Below, one piece after another: positions 8,261 to 15,419 of a DNA stretch of 37,985 nt. Every line of letters begins with the position of its first letter. Within the stretch, counting starts at the first letter, position 1. The stretch is from positions 1 to 37,985 of the forward strand of contig JAXLQJ010000067.1 in the NCBI GenBank assembly GCA_046331705.1, read 5' to 3'. The position numbers and the translations under genes were made by a program. The stretch comes from JADJOY01 sp046331705 [NCBI: bacterium] (GTDB lineage Bacteria; JADJOY01). The notes under the pieces were generated by a model. The model saw nothing but the letters and a program-made list of their open reading frames with translations. It made no database searches and was not told the DNA's origin.

Positions 8261-9451
8261 TCAACGCGGCCGGCTCGTGCCCGACGGGAGCGCGAGGGTC
8301 TCGACCAGCTCGAGACCGAAGCCCTCGAGCCCGACCGGACGTAGTGCAGGATTGTGCGTGATGAGACGCAGCTTCTTGAGTCCGAGCCGCCGAAGCACCT
8401 GGGCGCCGAGACCGTAGTCGCGCAGCGCGGTGGGGTAGGTGTCGGTCTCGCGCAGATCCCCGAGCGCGTGCTCGACGGCTTCGGTGTGGCTCTTGAGCTT
8501 GCGCACCAGCCCGTCGGCGGTGAACGGCTTGAGGATGTAGAGGACGACACCGCAGGGGGCGCTGGCGATCTGCTCGATGGCGCGATGAAGCAACACGCCC
8601 TGGTCCCGCCGCAACGCCGTGAATGCATCGCCCCAGACGTCGCTCGAATGGACCCGTACCAGCGTGGGCACGTCGGGATCGATCGCGCCGCGCACCAGCG
8701 TCAGGTAGTGGAGCTGGTTCACCTTGTTGGTGAAGACGCGCACCTCGACCGGACCCGCGAGGTCGGTGTCGAGCCGCGCCCGCGCCACCTCGTCGACCAG
8801 CTCCTCGTTGGCGATCCGCCACGCGATCACGTCGGCGACGCTGACGATCGGAAGGTGGTGGTCGGCGGCGAGCTTGCGCAGCGCCGGCATGCGCGCCATC
8901 TCGCCGTCCTCTCCGAGCACGGCGCAGGTGACCGCCGCCGGACCGAAGCCCGCCAGCACCGTCAGGTCGGCCGCCGCCTCCGCGTGGGCCGCGCGCTCCA
9001 GCACGCCTCCCTCGCGGATGGCCACGGGGAAGACGTGTCCCGGCGAGATCAGGTCCTGCGGCCGGGTGTCCTCGGCCACGGCGACCTCGATCGTGCGTGC
9101 GCGGTCGGCGGCGCTGATGCCGGTGGTGACGCCGCGGCGGGCCTCGATGGAGACGGCGAACGCGGGGGTCGCGGGTCCGCGGTTCCGCACCGGCATCAAC
9201 GCCAGGCCCAGGCGGCGAATGCGCTCGAGCGTGAGCGCCACGCACACCAGCCCGCCACCGAAGCTGGCCATGAAGTTGACCGTCTCGGGGGTGATGCGCG
9301 CTCCCGCCATCACCAGCGCGCCTTCGCTCGAGTCGCGCTCGTCATCCGTGAGCACGACGAGACCGCCGTTGCGGATCGCCTCGATGGCGCGGGCGGCGCG
9401 GTGCCGGATGGCGTCGGGCTCGGGCAGGTGATGGGCAGGCGGTGTGTTCAC
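8261..9451 (-). CDS. RibBA/RibBX-like protein, catalytic residues lost in both domains
   Basis: 396 residues. Residues ~15-215 are a 3,4-dihydroxy-2-butanone-4-phosphate synthase (RibB) fold; TTGISAADRART and EDGEMARMP are near-consensus. Residues ~220-390 are a GTP cyclohydrolase II (RibA)-like domain ending RDYGLGAQVLRRLG and VGLEGFGLELVE. By hand alignment key positions are gone. The RibB acidic loop DDEDRENEGD is DDERDSSEGA (residues 36-45), and the glutamate after ICE is Ala177; His156 is kept. In the RibA part the three zinc cysteines of HSECLTGD and LRCDCG are Asp271, Arg282 and Gln284. Loss of RibA activity is known in the proteobacterial RibBX type; loss in RibB as well is unexpected. 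I therefore do not assign riboflavin synthesis. GTG 9451 gives the conserved N-terminal length. The DUF885 gene follows at once. Confidence 0.88.
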   Translation of the reverse strand: MNTPPAHHLPEPDAIRHRAARAIEAIRNGGLVVLTDDERDSSEGALVMAGARITPETVNFMASFGGGLVCVALTLERIRRLGLALMPVRNRGPATPAFAVSIEARRGVTTGISAADRARTIEVAVAEDTRPQDLISPGHVFPVAIREGGVLERAAHAEAAADLTVLAGFGPAAVTCAVLGEDGEMARMPALRKLAADHHLPIVSVADVIAWRIANEELVDEVARARLDTDLAGPVEVRVFTNKVNQLHYLTLVRGAIDPDVPTLVRVHSSDVWGDAFTALRRDQGVLLHRAIEQIASAPCGVVLYILKPFTADGLVRKLKSHTEAVEHALGDLRETDTYPTALRDYGLGAQVLRRLGLKKLRLITHNPALRPVGLEGFGLELVETLALPSGTSRPR

Positions 9452-9605
9452 GGGGCGGCTCTCGCGTCGCGGATCGTTGGGTCGGGGCGCGAGTATTCCA
9501 CTGGCGCCCAGAGCGTTCCAAGGACGCCCGAGCGCTGCAGCCGAGCGCCAGGCACCGTCGTCGGGTCCGGCGCTTGGAGCTCGCGGGCCGAACGACGAAG
9601 GGCGC

Positions 9606-9624
9606 GCTGCGCGGAACCCGCAGC
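9606..9624 (-). terminator. GC-rich hairpin after lysine aminomutase gene
   Basis: Perfect 6-bp stem (GCTGCG/CGCAGC) with a 7-base loop, 34 bases past the aminomutase stop. There is no T-tract, so intrinsic termination is only a possibility. The rest of the 206-base gap up to the RibBX-like gene holds nothing else I can support. Confidence 0.25.
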
Positions 9625-9657
9625 ACGCCCCTCGAGCGCGGTGGACGAAGCGCGTCG

Positions 9658-11130
9658 TCAGGCTTCGGGCATCGGCTCGCCGCCGCGCAGATCTTCGATC
9701 CTGAGCGGCCAGCTCGAAGCGGGCTCGGACGCCGTGCTGCCGACCACGCTCAAGGCCGGCGGCTCGTCGCACAGCTGCGCCGCGTCGCTCGCGGCGGCCG
9801 CGAGCTCGTTGCCGGCGCGCATCCACTTGTCTTCGTACTTCACCGTGCAATCGGTCTGCAGCGGTTGCGGGTAGTGGAAGGCGCGACCCTCGAAGTTGCG
9901 CATCAACGCCTTGGACTGGGTCAACGCGTTCAAGTAGTTGGGCGCGACGGGCGCCTTCCCACCACCGCCCGGCAGATCGACGACGAACGTGGGCACGGCG
10001 AAGCCGCTGGTCCAGCCGCGCAGCGACTCCATGATCTCGATGCCGGTCTCGACTGGCGTCCGGAAGTGCTCCAGCCCTTCCTCGTTGTCGCATTGGAAGA
10101 GGTAGTAGGGCCGGATGCGGTTTCGCACCAGCTTGTGCATCAGCTCCTTCACCACCCGCGGGCTCGAGTTGACGCCGCGGAGCAGCACCGTCTGATTGCC
10201 GAGCGGGATCCCGGCGTTGACGATGCGCGCGCAGGCCGCCTGGCTCTCGGAGCTCAGCTCCTTGGGATGGTTGAAGTGCGTGTTGATCCAGATGGGATGG
10301 TACTTGGCCAGCATCCGCACCAGATCGTCGGTGATGCGCATCGGCAAGAACATCGGCATCTTGGTGCCGAACCGGATGATCTCGATCGACGGGATCTCGC
10401 GCAGGTGAGAGACCACGTACTCCAGGTTCTTGTCCGACATGGTGAACGGGTCGCCGCCCGAGATCAGCACGTCGCGCACTTCCGGGTGCTTGCGCAGATA
10501 AGCGAGCGTCTGCTCGATCTGCTGCTTGGGCAGGACCTCGTTCGGCAGCCCGGTGAGGCGCTTGCGCGTGCAGAACCGGCAGTAGCTCGCGCACATGTTG
10601 TTGACGAGGAAGAGCACGCGGTCCGGATAGCGGTGCACGAGCCCAGGCGCCACCCGATGGGCGTCCTCGCCGAGGGAGTCCGTCATGCCCGAGCCGAGCC
10701 CGGACATCTCGGCACCCCGCGGCACGAACTGCATGCGCACCGGGCAATGCGGATCGTACGGGTCCATCAGTGCGCAGAGATAAGGCGTGATGGACATCTG
10801 GAACTCGCGCTGGGTGGAGAGGACCCCGTCACGCTCCTCGGGCGTGAGGTGAATGACCTGCTCCAACGCCTCGAGAGACTGAACGCAGTTCTGAAGCTGC
10901 CACCGCCAGTCCGCCCATTTCTCGGCGGGAACGTCCTTCCACAGATCGATCGCAGTGTGGGGTCGGCCGTGGCGGCACAAGTGAGGGTCGGCGTCGAGCT
11001 CCGCCGACCGTTCTCCCCTGGGGCTGACGGATGCCACCGGAGCGACCTTCGCTGCTCGAAGCGACGTGTCGCGCGACGCGATCTTGAGTCGGGGCCGCCG
11101 GCTACGAAGCCCCCTGGCTGGTTCGAGCAT
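9658..11130 (-). CDS. kamA: Lysine 2,3-aminomutase (KamA-type radical SAM/PLP enzyme)
   Basis: 490 residues from the chosen start. The enzyme converts L-lysine to L-beta-lysine with a 4Fe-4S cluster, SAM and PLP. The cluster motif is MCASYCRFCTRKR (Cys 180, 184, 187), followed by ISGGDPFTMSD, INTHFNHPKEL, VLLRGVNSS and PYYLFQCD. The PLP lysine lies in DLPGGGGKAPVAPNY, and the C-terminal KYEDKWMRAG is present. It is far longer than EpmB (~340 residues), so a free-lysine mutase fits better than EF-P modification. ATG 11130 is preferred because GGAGGA lies 10 bases upstream; the frame stays open to ATGs at 11196 and 11280, giving 512 or 540 residues. No beta-lysine acetyltransferase (AblB) is adjacent; the upstream neighbour is an ATP-grasp amide ligase, which suggests beta-lysine is coupled to something else. 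Confidence 0.95.
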   Translation of the reverse strand: MLEPARGLRSRRPRLKIASRDTSLRAAKVAPVASVSPRGERSAELDADPHLCRHGRPHTAIDLWKDVPAEKWADWRWQLQNCVQSLEALEQVIHLTPEERDGVLSTQREFQMSITPYLCALMDPYDPHCPVRMQFVPRGAEMSGLGSGMTDSLGEDAHRVAPGLVHRYPDRVLFLVNNMCASYCRFCTRKRLTGLPNEVLPKQQIEQTLAYLRKHPEVRDVLISGGDPFTMSDKNLEYVVSHLREIPSIEIIRFGTKMPMFLPMRITDDLVRMLAKYHPIWINTHFNHPKELSSESQAACARIVNAGIPLGNQTVLLRGVNSSPRVVKELMHKLVRNRIRPYYLFQCDNEEGLEHFRTPVETGIEIMESLRGWTSGFAVPTFVVDLPGGGGKAPVAPNYLNALTQSKALMRNFEGRAFHYPQPLQTDCTVKYEDKWMRAGNELAAAASDAAQLCDEPPALSVVGSTASEPASSWPLRIEDLRGGEPMPEA

Positions 11131-11140
11131 TGCTTCGGTG

Positions 11141-11146
11141 TCCTCC
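11141..11146 (-). promoter_or_regulatory. Shine-Dalgarno deciding the kamA start
   Basis: GGAGGA on the minus strand, 10 bases ahead of ATG 11130. Neither upstream in-frame ATG (11196, 11280) has a comparable site at proper spacing. Confidence 0.55.
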
Positions 11147-11306
11147 TCGGCGGTCTGGGTGACGTCGTTGCGACCGCGGGACCGATGTGCGCGCATGATA
11201 GGGGTCGAGGCTTTCGCCCACAAAGCGTGTGGGCTCGACGCGTGAGATTCCTCGCTGAGCGGGGTGCGTCGTCGTGGCATTCGAGTCGTCGGAACGCGTC
11301 CTGGTT

Positions 11307-11337
11307 CTTATCGTGAATGGATTAACTTCATGATAAG
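11307..11337. promoter_or_regulatory. 11-bp inverted repeat, candidate operator
   Basis: CTTATCGTGAA and TTCATGATAAG face each other across 9 bases; 10 of 11 arm pairs match. It is AT-rich in a very GC-rich context and encloses the proposed kamA -10 box, the usual place for a dimeric repressor site. The binding protein is unknown. Confidence 0.5.
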
Positions 11338-11349
11338 GAAGCTCGTCAA
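11321..11349 (-). promoter_or_regulatory. Candidate sigma-70-type promoter for kamA
   Basis: On the minus strand TTGACG (11344-11349) is followed after 17 bases by GTTAAT (11321-11326): five of six and four of six consensus matches. It lies upstream of all possible kamA starts and overlaps the inverted repeat at 11307-11337. Confidence 0.42.
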
Positions 11350-11475
11350 TCGACACAAGCGTTTTGTTGCGATCTCGATTCGATCTCGTCGTTCGTCGCG
11401 ACGAGGCAACGTCGAACGGTGAAGGACGTGAAGCGCGCCCGCGTCGCGACGTCTCGGGCGTCGATCGCGGTCACC

Positions 11476-13491
11476 TCAAGCGACCCGGCGCCCTGCGCGG
11501 AAGCGCCGGATCGCGGGTGCGAGAATGCGACCGATCAGATCGCGATACTCGATCCCCGCGCTCGCGGCGATGAGGCAGAGGTCCGACCAGCCCGGTGAGA
11601 GCCCGGGCAGCGGATTGAGCTCGACGAAGTTCACGCGTCCCGCCGCATCGAGCCGCAGATCCACCCGCGCCACGTCGCGGCAGCCGAGCGCGTGGAACGC
11701 GGTCAACGCGGCCTTGGTGAGCTCGCGCAGGAGCGCCGGGTCCACCCGCGCGGGGGTGTCGTAGCGGATCTCCTTGCTCCAGTCCTGCTTGTGCTCGAAG
11801 GCGTAGACCGGCCGCTTCTTGCGCTTGTCCAGGAACACGATCTCCATCGGCGGCAGCGCGCGTGGATTGCGCTCGCCGAGCAGCCCCACGGTGAACTCCC
11901 GGCCCGGCAGGTAGCCCTCCACCAGCGCCGGTTGCTGGTAGCGCTCGATCATCTCGCGGGCGACGGCGCGCGCCTGCGCTTCGTTCTCGACCACGCTCTT
12001 CGGCACCACGCCCTTCGAGCTGCCCTCGGTCACCGGCTTCACGATCGCCGGGAAGCCGAGCTCGCGGGGGAAGCGCTCGCGGCCGGTGTGCGCGAGGAAC
12101 CACGCCGGCGTCGCGACCCCCGCGGCGGCCACCAGCCGCTTGGCGAGCTCCTTGTCGAGCGCCATCGCGAGCGCCGCGGGATCGGAGCCGGTGTAGGGGA
12201 TGCCGAGCAGCTCGAGCAGCGCCGGCACCTGCGACTCGCGATTTCGGCCCAGCACGCCTTCCGCCATGTTGAAGACCACGTCGGGCGCCGCCGCCACCAG
12301 GCGAGTGGGGAGCTGGGGCGTCGCCTCGAGGTCGATCACCTCGTGGCCGAGCGACGCGATCGCGTCGTGGATGGCGCCGATGGTCTTCGGCGAGTCGTAC
12401 TCGGCCTCGCTCTCGTCGACGCCTTCGATCGGCGTCGTGCGCTTCACGTTGAACGTGAATCCGACGCGCAGCGGCCGCTTGCGCGTCCGCGCCGCGCGTC
12501 GCGCGTGCGTCGGGATCCCGTAGCGTCGCGCGGTGCTGCGGACGATCGCATCGAGCACTCGCTCCGGCCCCTCGAGACCGCGCAGCGCGGCCGCGACGCA
12601 CAGCGTGGCGCTCGGCTCGAGCCCCGGCAGCGGATCGACCTCGATGACGAACGGGGTCTCGTCCTCGGCGATGCGGAAGTCCACCCTGCCGAAGTCGCGG
12701 ATGTCGAGACACTCGATCACGGCGCGGGTCGTGCCCACGAGCGCTCGCCGCAACGACGTCGAGAGCCGGGCGGGGGCCTCGATGGTCCACGCGGGCAGCT
12801 CGGCGCGCGCGGCGGTCGAGCCCCGCGAGCGCCGCGCGCGCGCCGCCGAACGGGGACTTCCCGCGGGCCTTTCGCGCGGCACGATCGCGATCGGATCGAG
12901 CACGCCGCCGGGAGCGGCGCCCGCCTCCAGCACGGGCACGACCACGTGCCGGCCGGGAACCACCTCCTCGATCCACACGCCTTGGCCGCGCGCGAGCTCG
13001 GCGGTCACGCGCTCCTCGAGCATCGCGTAGGAGTCGATTCGCTCGACCTCGCCGGGCGCGGCGTCGCTGCGCAGGGTCACGGGCATGCGGAAGGTGTTGG
13101 GCGCGGTGTGGGCGAGATCGTCACGGTCGACGATGCGTCGGCTGCGCAGCGTGCGGATGCCGTGCGCCGCGAGGTGGCGGCGCGTCAGCGCCGGGTTGAG
13201 CGTGAGCGCGTGGACGGCGGCGGCCGAGCCCGTGTGGTGGAGGCCGAGGTCGGCGAAGAGCGCGGGGTAGAAGGACTCGCGACCGCGTCCGCCACGAGCG
13301 CGCGCGGTGTTGAGCACCAGGTCGGGAGCGAGCTGCGTCAGCAGGCTCACGGTCGCGACCAGCGGTTCGGCGACGTCGACCAGCGTGACCTCGTGTCCCA
13401 GTCGCGTGAGCGCCGCGGCCATGTCGCGTGCCGCTGCGTGCGCCTCGTTCGCGTCGCCGAGATCCGAGAGGTACGTGAACGCGATCTTCAT
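11476..13491 (-). CDS. Tandem ATP-grasp ligase (D-Ala-D-Ala ligase-like, two units)
   Basis: 671 residues, about twice a D-Ala-D-Ala ligase. Residues ~337-671 are a full ATP-grasp unit: a DKELAKRLVAAAGVATP helix, the ATP-binding lysine in FPAIVKPVTEGSSKGV, LVEGYLPGREFTVGLLG, and the metal-binding RVDLRLD...FVELNPLPGL (near residue 620). Residues 1-~325 repeat the architecture in weaker form: the ATP lysine strand reads MPVTLRSDA (Lys to Arg) and the metal motif reads VIEVDPLPGL (Asn to Asp), so this half may be regulatory or impaired. The start MKIAFTYLSD at 13491 has GGAGG 8 bases upstream. Such ligases join a carboxylate to an amine through an acyl phosphate. With kamA directly downstream, beta-lysine is an attractive amine substrate; this is inference. 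Peptidoglycan ligase (Ddl) is unlikely given the fusion and context. Confidence 0.85.
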   Translation of the reverse strand: MKIAFTYLSDLGDANEAHAAARDMAAALTRLGHEVTLVDVAEPLVATVSLLTQLAPDLVLNTARARGGRGRESFYPALFADLGLHHTGSAAAVHALTLNPALTRRHLAAHGIRTLRSRRIVDRDDLAHTAPNTFRMPVTLRSDAAPGEVERIDSYAMLEERVTAELARGQGVWIEEVVPGRHVVVPVLEAGAAPGGVLDPIAIVPRERPAGSPRSAARARRSRGSTAARAELPAWTIEAPARLSTSLRRALVGTTRAVIECLDIRDFGRVDFRIAEDETPFVIEVDPLPGLEPSATLCVAAALRGLEGPERVLDAIVRSTARRYGIPTHARRAARTRKRPLRVGFTFNVKRTTPIEGVDESEAEYDSPKTIGAIHDAIASLGHEVIDLEATPQLPTRLVAAAPDVVFNMAEGVLGRNRESQVPALLELLGIPYTGSDPAALAMALDKELAKRLVAAAGVATPAWFLAHTGRERFPRELGFPAIVKPVTEGSSKGVVPKSVVENEAQARAVAREMIERYQQPALVEGYLPGREFTVGLLGERNPRALPPMEIVFLDKRKKRPVYAFEHKQDWSKEIRYDTPARVDPALLRELTKAALTAFHALGCRDVARVDLRLDAAGRVNFVELNPLPGLSPGWSDLCLIAASAGIEYRDLIGRILAPAIRRFRAGRRVA

Positions 13492-13691
13492 CGACGAGGC
13501 CTCCGCGCGTGCGCTCTCGTCGCGAGAGCCGGGGCGCTCGCTGCAAATGCCATCGGCCGTCGCGCGCGTCAAGGATCTTCGCGGCCGCCAGCGGCGACTT
13601 GTTGCGGACGGCGTGGGCGTGGTATCCGACCGCGCCGGTCGCGGTCGCGCGCGTGTGCGCGGAACATGACTCGATCGGTCGGCCATCCCCC

Positions 13692-15413
13692 ATGCCCATC
13701 CCCGCCGCGGCCGACCCGGGCACCCGAGCGCCGCGGCGGCGCTGGCTCGCGCTCGCGCTGGTCGCCGCCAGCGTCTGCGCGGCGCGCGACGCCGGCGCCG
13801 CCACGCTGGTGGAGTGGGGCGACGGATCCTTCGCGATCGACGGCGCGTATCGATTCCGGCTGGCCTACGCGTCCGAGGTGCCGGCCTACGCGACGCCGCC
13901 CCAAGCCACGCTCCCGATCACCGAAGGGCTCGACGCGGGGCTCACCGGCGAGCACCGACTGCGCGTGGAGCCACGCCTCGAGCTCTTCGGCCAGCTGAGC
14001 GTGCACGCGCAGATCGACGTGCTGGACGGCGTGCTCTTCAGCGACACGGGTGATCGCTCGTTCCTCGCCTATTCGGATCAGCCGCCGCCGAACGAGCTGG
14101 GCGACAGCCTCGACAGCTTCCGCGTCAACCGCGCGTGGGCCGAGTGGCGATCCCCGGCGGGCACGCTGCGCTTCGGTCGCCAGCCCAGCCATTGGGGTCT
14201 CGGCATGGTCGCCAACGACGGCGACCGCGACGACGCGGCGTTCGGCGATTCCCACCTGGGCGACGCCTCCGACCGCGTGCTCTTCGGCACCAAGCCACTC
14301 TCCGTGATCGAGGCGTTGACGACCGGCACGCGTCCCGACGCGGCGAGCGACCCGCTCACGCTCGGCCTCGGCTACGATTTCGGCGTCGATCGCGGCGCCG
14401 TCGTCGAGCCCGGCGACGACGTCACGCAGTATCTGGCGGCGCTGCTGTGGGATGCCCGCGGCTCGACGGCGTTTCGCGAGCCGGTCGCCCATCGCGGCGC
14501 CGGCGGGCCGCGCGGCGCCGCCAGCCGCATCGGGTTCTACGCGGTCCGCCGCGAGCAGACCCACGACGACCGCCTCGTGAGCGGACCGGCACGTCCCGCG
14601 CGCGAGATCCTCGATGCCTGGGTTCTCGACACCAGCGGCCGCATCGTGGTGGCAGCGGATACCGCACGCGGATTCGAGCTCCGCGTCGAGTGGGAAGCCG
14701 CCTACGTGACGGGCAAGACCAACTTCACCGTGTCGCGGGTCGCCGCGACTCCGTCGGACCCGTTTCCGGTGAGCGACGCCGAGCAATGGGGCGGCATCGC
14801 GCGGCTGGTCGCCGAGTCGGAGTCGGTGGCGATCCGGCTCGAGGGCGGCGCGGCCTCGGGTGACGGCAACCGCTTCGACGACCGCGTCACGGATTTCCGA
14901 TTCCATCCCGACTACAACGTCGGCTTGATCCTCTTCGACGAGCTGTTGGCGACGGTGACCGCGGCCCAGGCGTTCAACGTGGTGGACCAGCTCGGCGAGG
15001 GCGGCCCCGTGGCGTTCCTCGGCGCGAACTACCTCGCCAGCGACGGCTCCGTCACCAACGCGCTCTACCTCAATCCGGTCGTGGAGGTGGATCCCGTGCC
15101 TGGCACCTCGCTGGTCGCGGGCCTGGTCTGGGCTCGCGCCCTCGAGCCGTGGGTCGACCCCTTCAACGACGCGTTCTTCGGGGGTGGTGCCGGCACGCTC
15201 AACTCGTTCGGCGGGGACGTCCGCTCGAAGGATCTCGGCGTCGAGGTGGACGTCGCGATCCACCAGGCGCTGCCGCTCGGCCTCGACGTGGTGCACGCCG
15301 AGGCCGCGCTCGAATACGGTCACCTCTTCAGCGGTGCCGCGTTCCGCGACGGGCAGGGCGCCGATCGGGTCGACATCGACGAGGTCCGGCTGCGTCTCGA
15401 TCTCGGCTGGTGA
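13692..15413 (+). CDS. Predicted outer-membrane beta-barrel protein
   Basis: 573 residues with a signal peptide (basic RAPRRR, then a hydrophobic WLALALVAASVCAA and a likely cut after AGAA). The mature part alternates polar and hydrophobic residues in many short strands with acidic loops, contains LRFGRQPSHWGLGMV as seen in porin-like and alginate-export-type barrels, and ends RLRLDLGW, the C-terminal aromatic signature for BAM-dependent insertion. No specific family is certain and no substrate can be named. ATG 13692 is chosen because the signal peptide starts right after it. It is divergent from the ATP-grasp gene across 200 bases and converges with the diguanylate cyclase, whose stop is six bases beyond its own, so it is probably monocistronic. 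Confidence 0.8.
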   Translation: MPIPAAADPGTRAPRRRWLALALVAASVCAARDAGAATLVEWGDGSFAIDGAYRFRLAYASEVPAYATPPQATLPITEGLDAGLTGEHRLRVEPRLELFGQLSVHAQIDVLDGVLFSDTGDRSFLAYSDQPPPNELGDSLDSFRVNRAWAEWRSPAGTLRFGRQPSHWGLGMVANDGDRDDAAFGDSHLGDASDRVLFGTKPLSVIEALTTGTRPDAASDPLTLGLGYDFGVDRGAVVEPGDDVTQYLAALLWDARGSTAFREPVAHRGAGGPRGAASRIGFYAVRREQTHDDRLVSGPARPAREILDAWVLDTSGRIVVAADTARGFELRVEWEAAYVTGKTNFTVSRVAATPSDPFPVSDAEQWGGIARLVAESESVAIRLEGGAASGDGNRFDDRVTDFRFHPDYNVGLILFDELLATVTAAQAFNVVDQLGEGGPVAFLGANYLASDGSVTNALYLNPVVEVDPVPGTSLVAGLVWARALEPWVDPFNDAFFGGGAGTLNSFGGDVRSKDLGVEVDVAIHQALPLGLDVVHAEAALEYGHLFSGAAFRDGQGADRVDIDEVRLRLDLGW

Positions 15414-15419
15414 GCGCGA

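Larger units (their letters stand above)
11131..11475. other. Intergenic region between ATP-grasp and kamA genes
   Basis: 345 bases. The kamA-proximal half could be an N-terminal extension or an untranslated leader. Bases 11290-11390 are much richer in A+T than the surroundings and hold a promoter-like pair and an 11-bp inverted repeat (listed separately). Near the ATP-grasp end a 6-bp stem (CGCCCG/CGGGCG, 11436-11460) encloses another short palindrome, a possible weak terminator without a T-tract. No RNA gene recognised. Confidence 0.6.

Noticed and set aside
8261-9451. Calling this gene bifunctional riboflavin enzyme RibBA
   Set aside because: Key residues of both catalytic sites are substituted, so the standard product name would be misleading.
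9658-11280. Using the most upstream ATG for kamA
   Set aside because: The extra 50 residues are basic and unlike KamA N-termini, and only ATG 11130 has a good Shine-Dalgarno site. Kept as an alternative in the annotation.
13567-13572. TTGACG on the minus strand as a -35 box for the ATP-grasp gene
   Set aside because: At 16-18 bases downstream only CATTTG-like sequence is found, with two consensus matches; too weak to list as a promoter.
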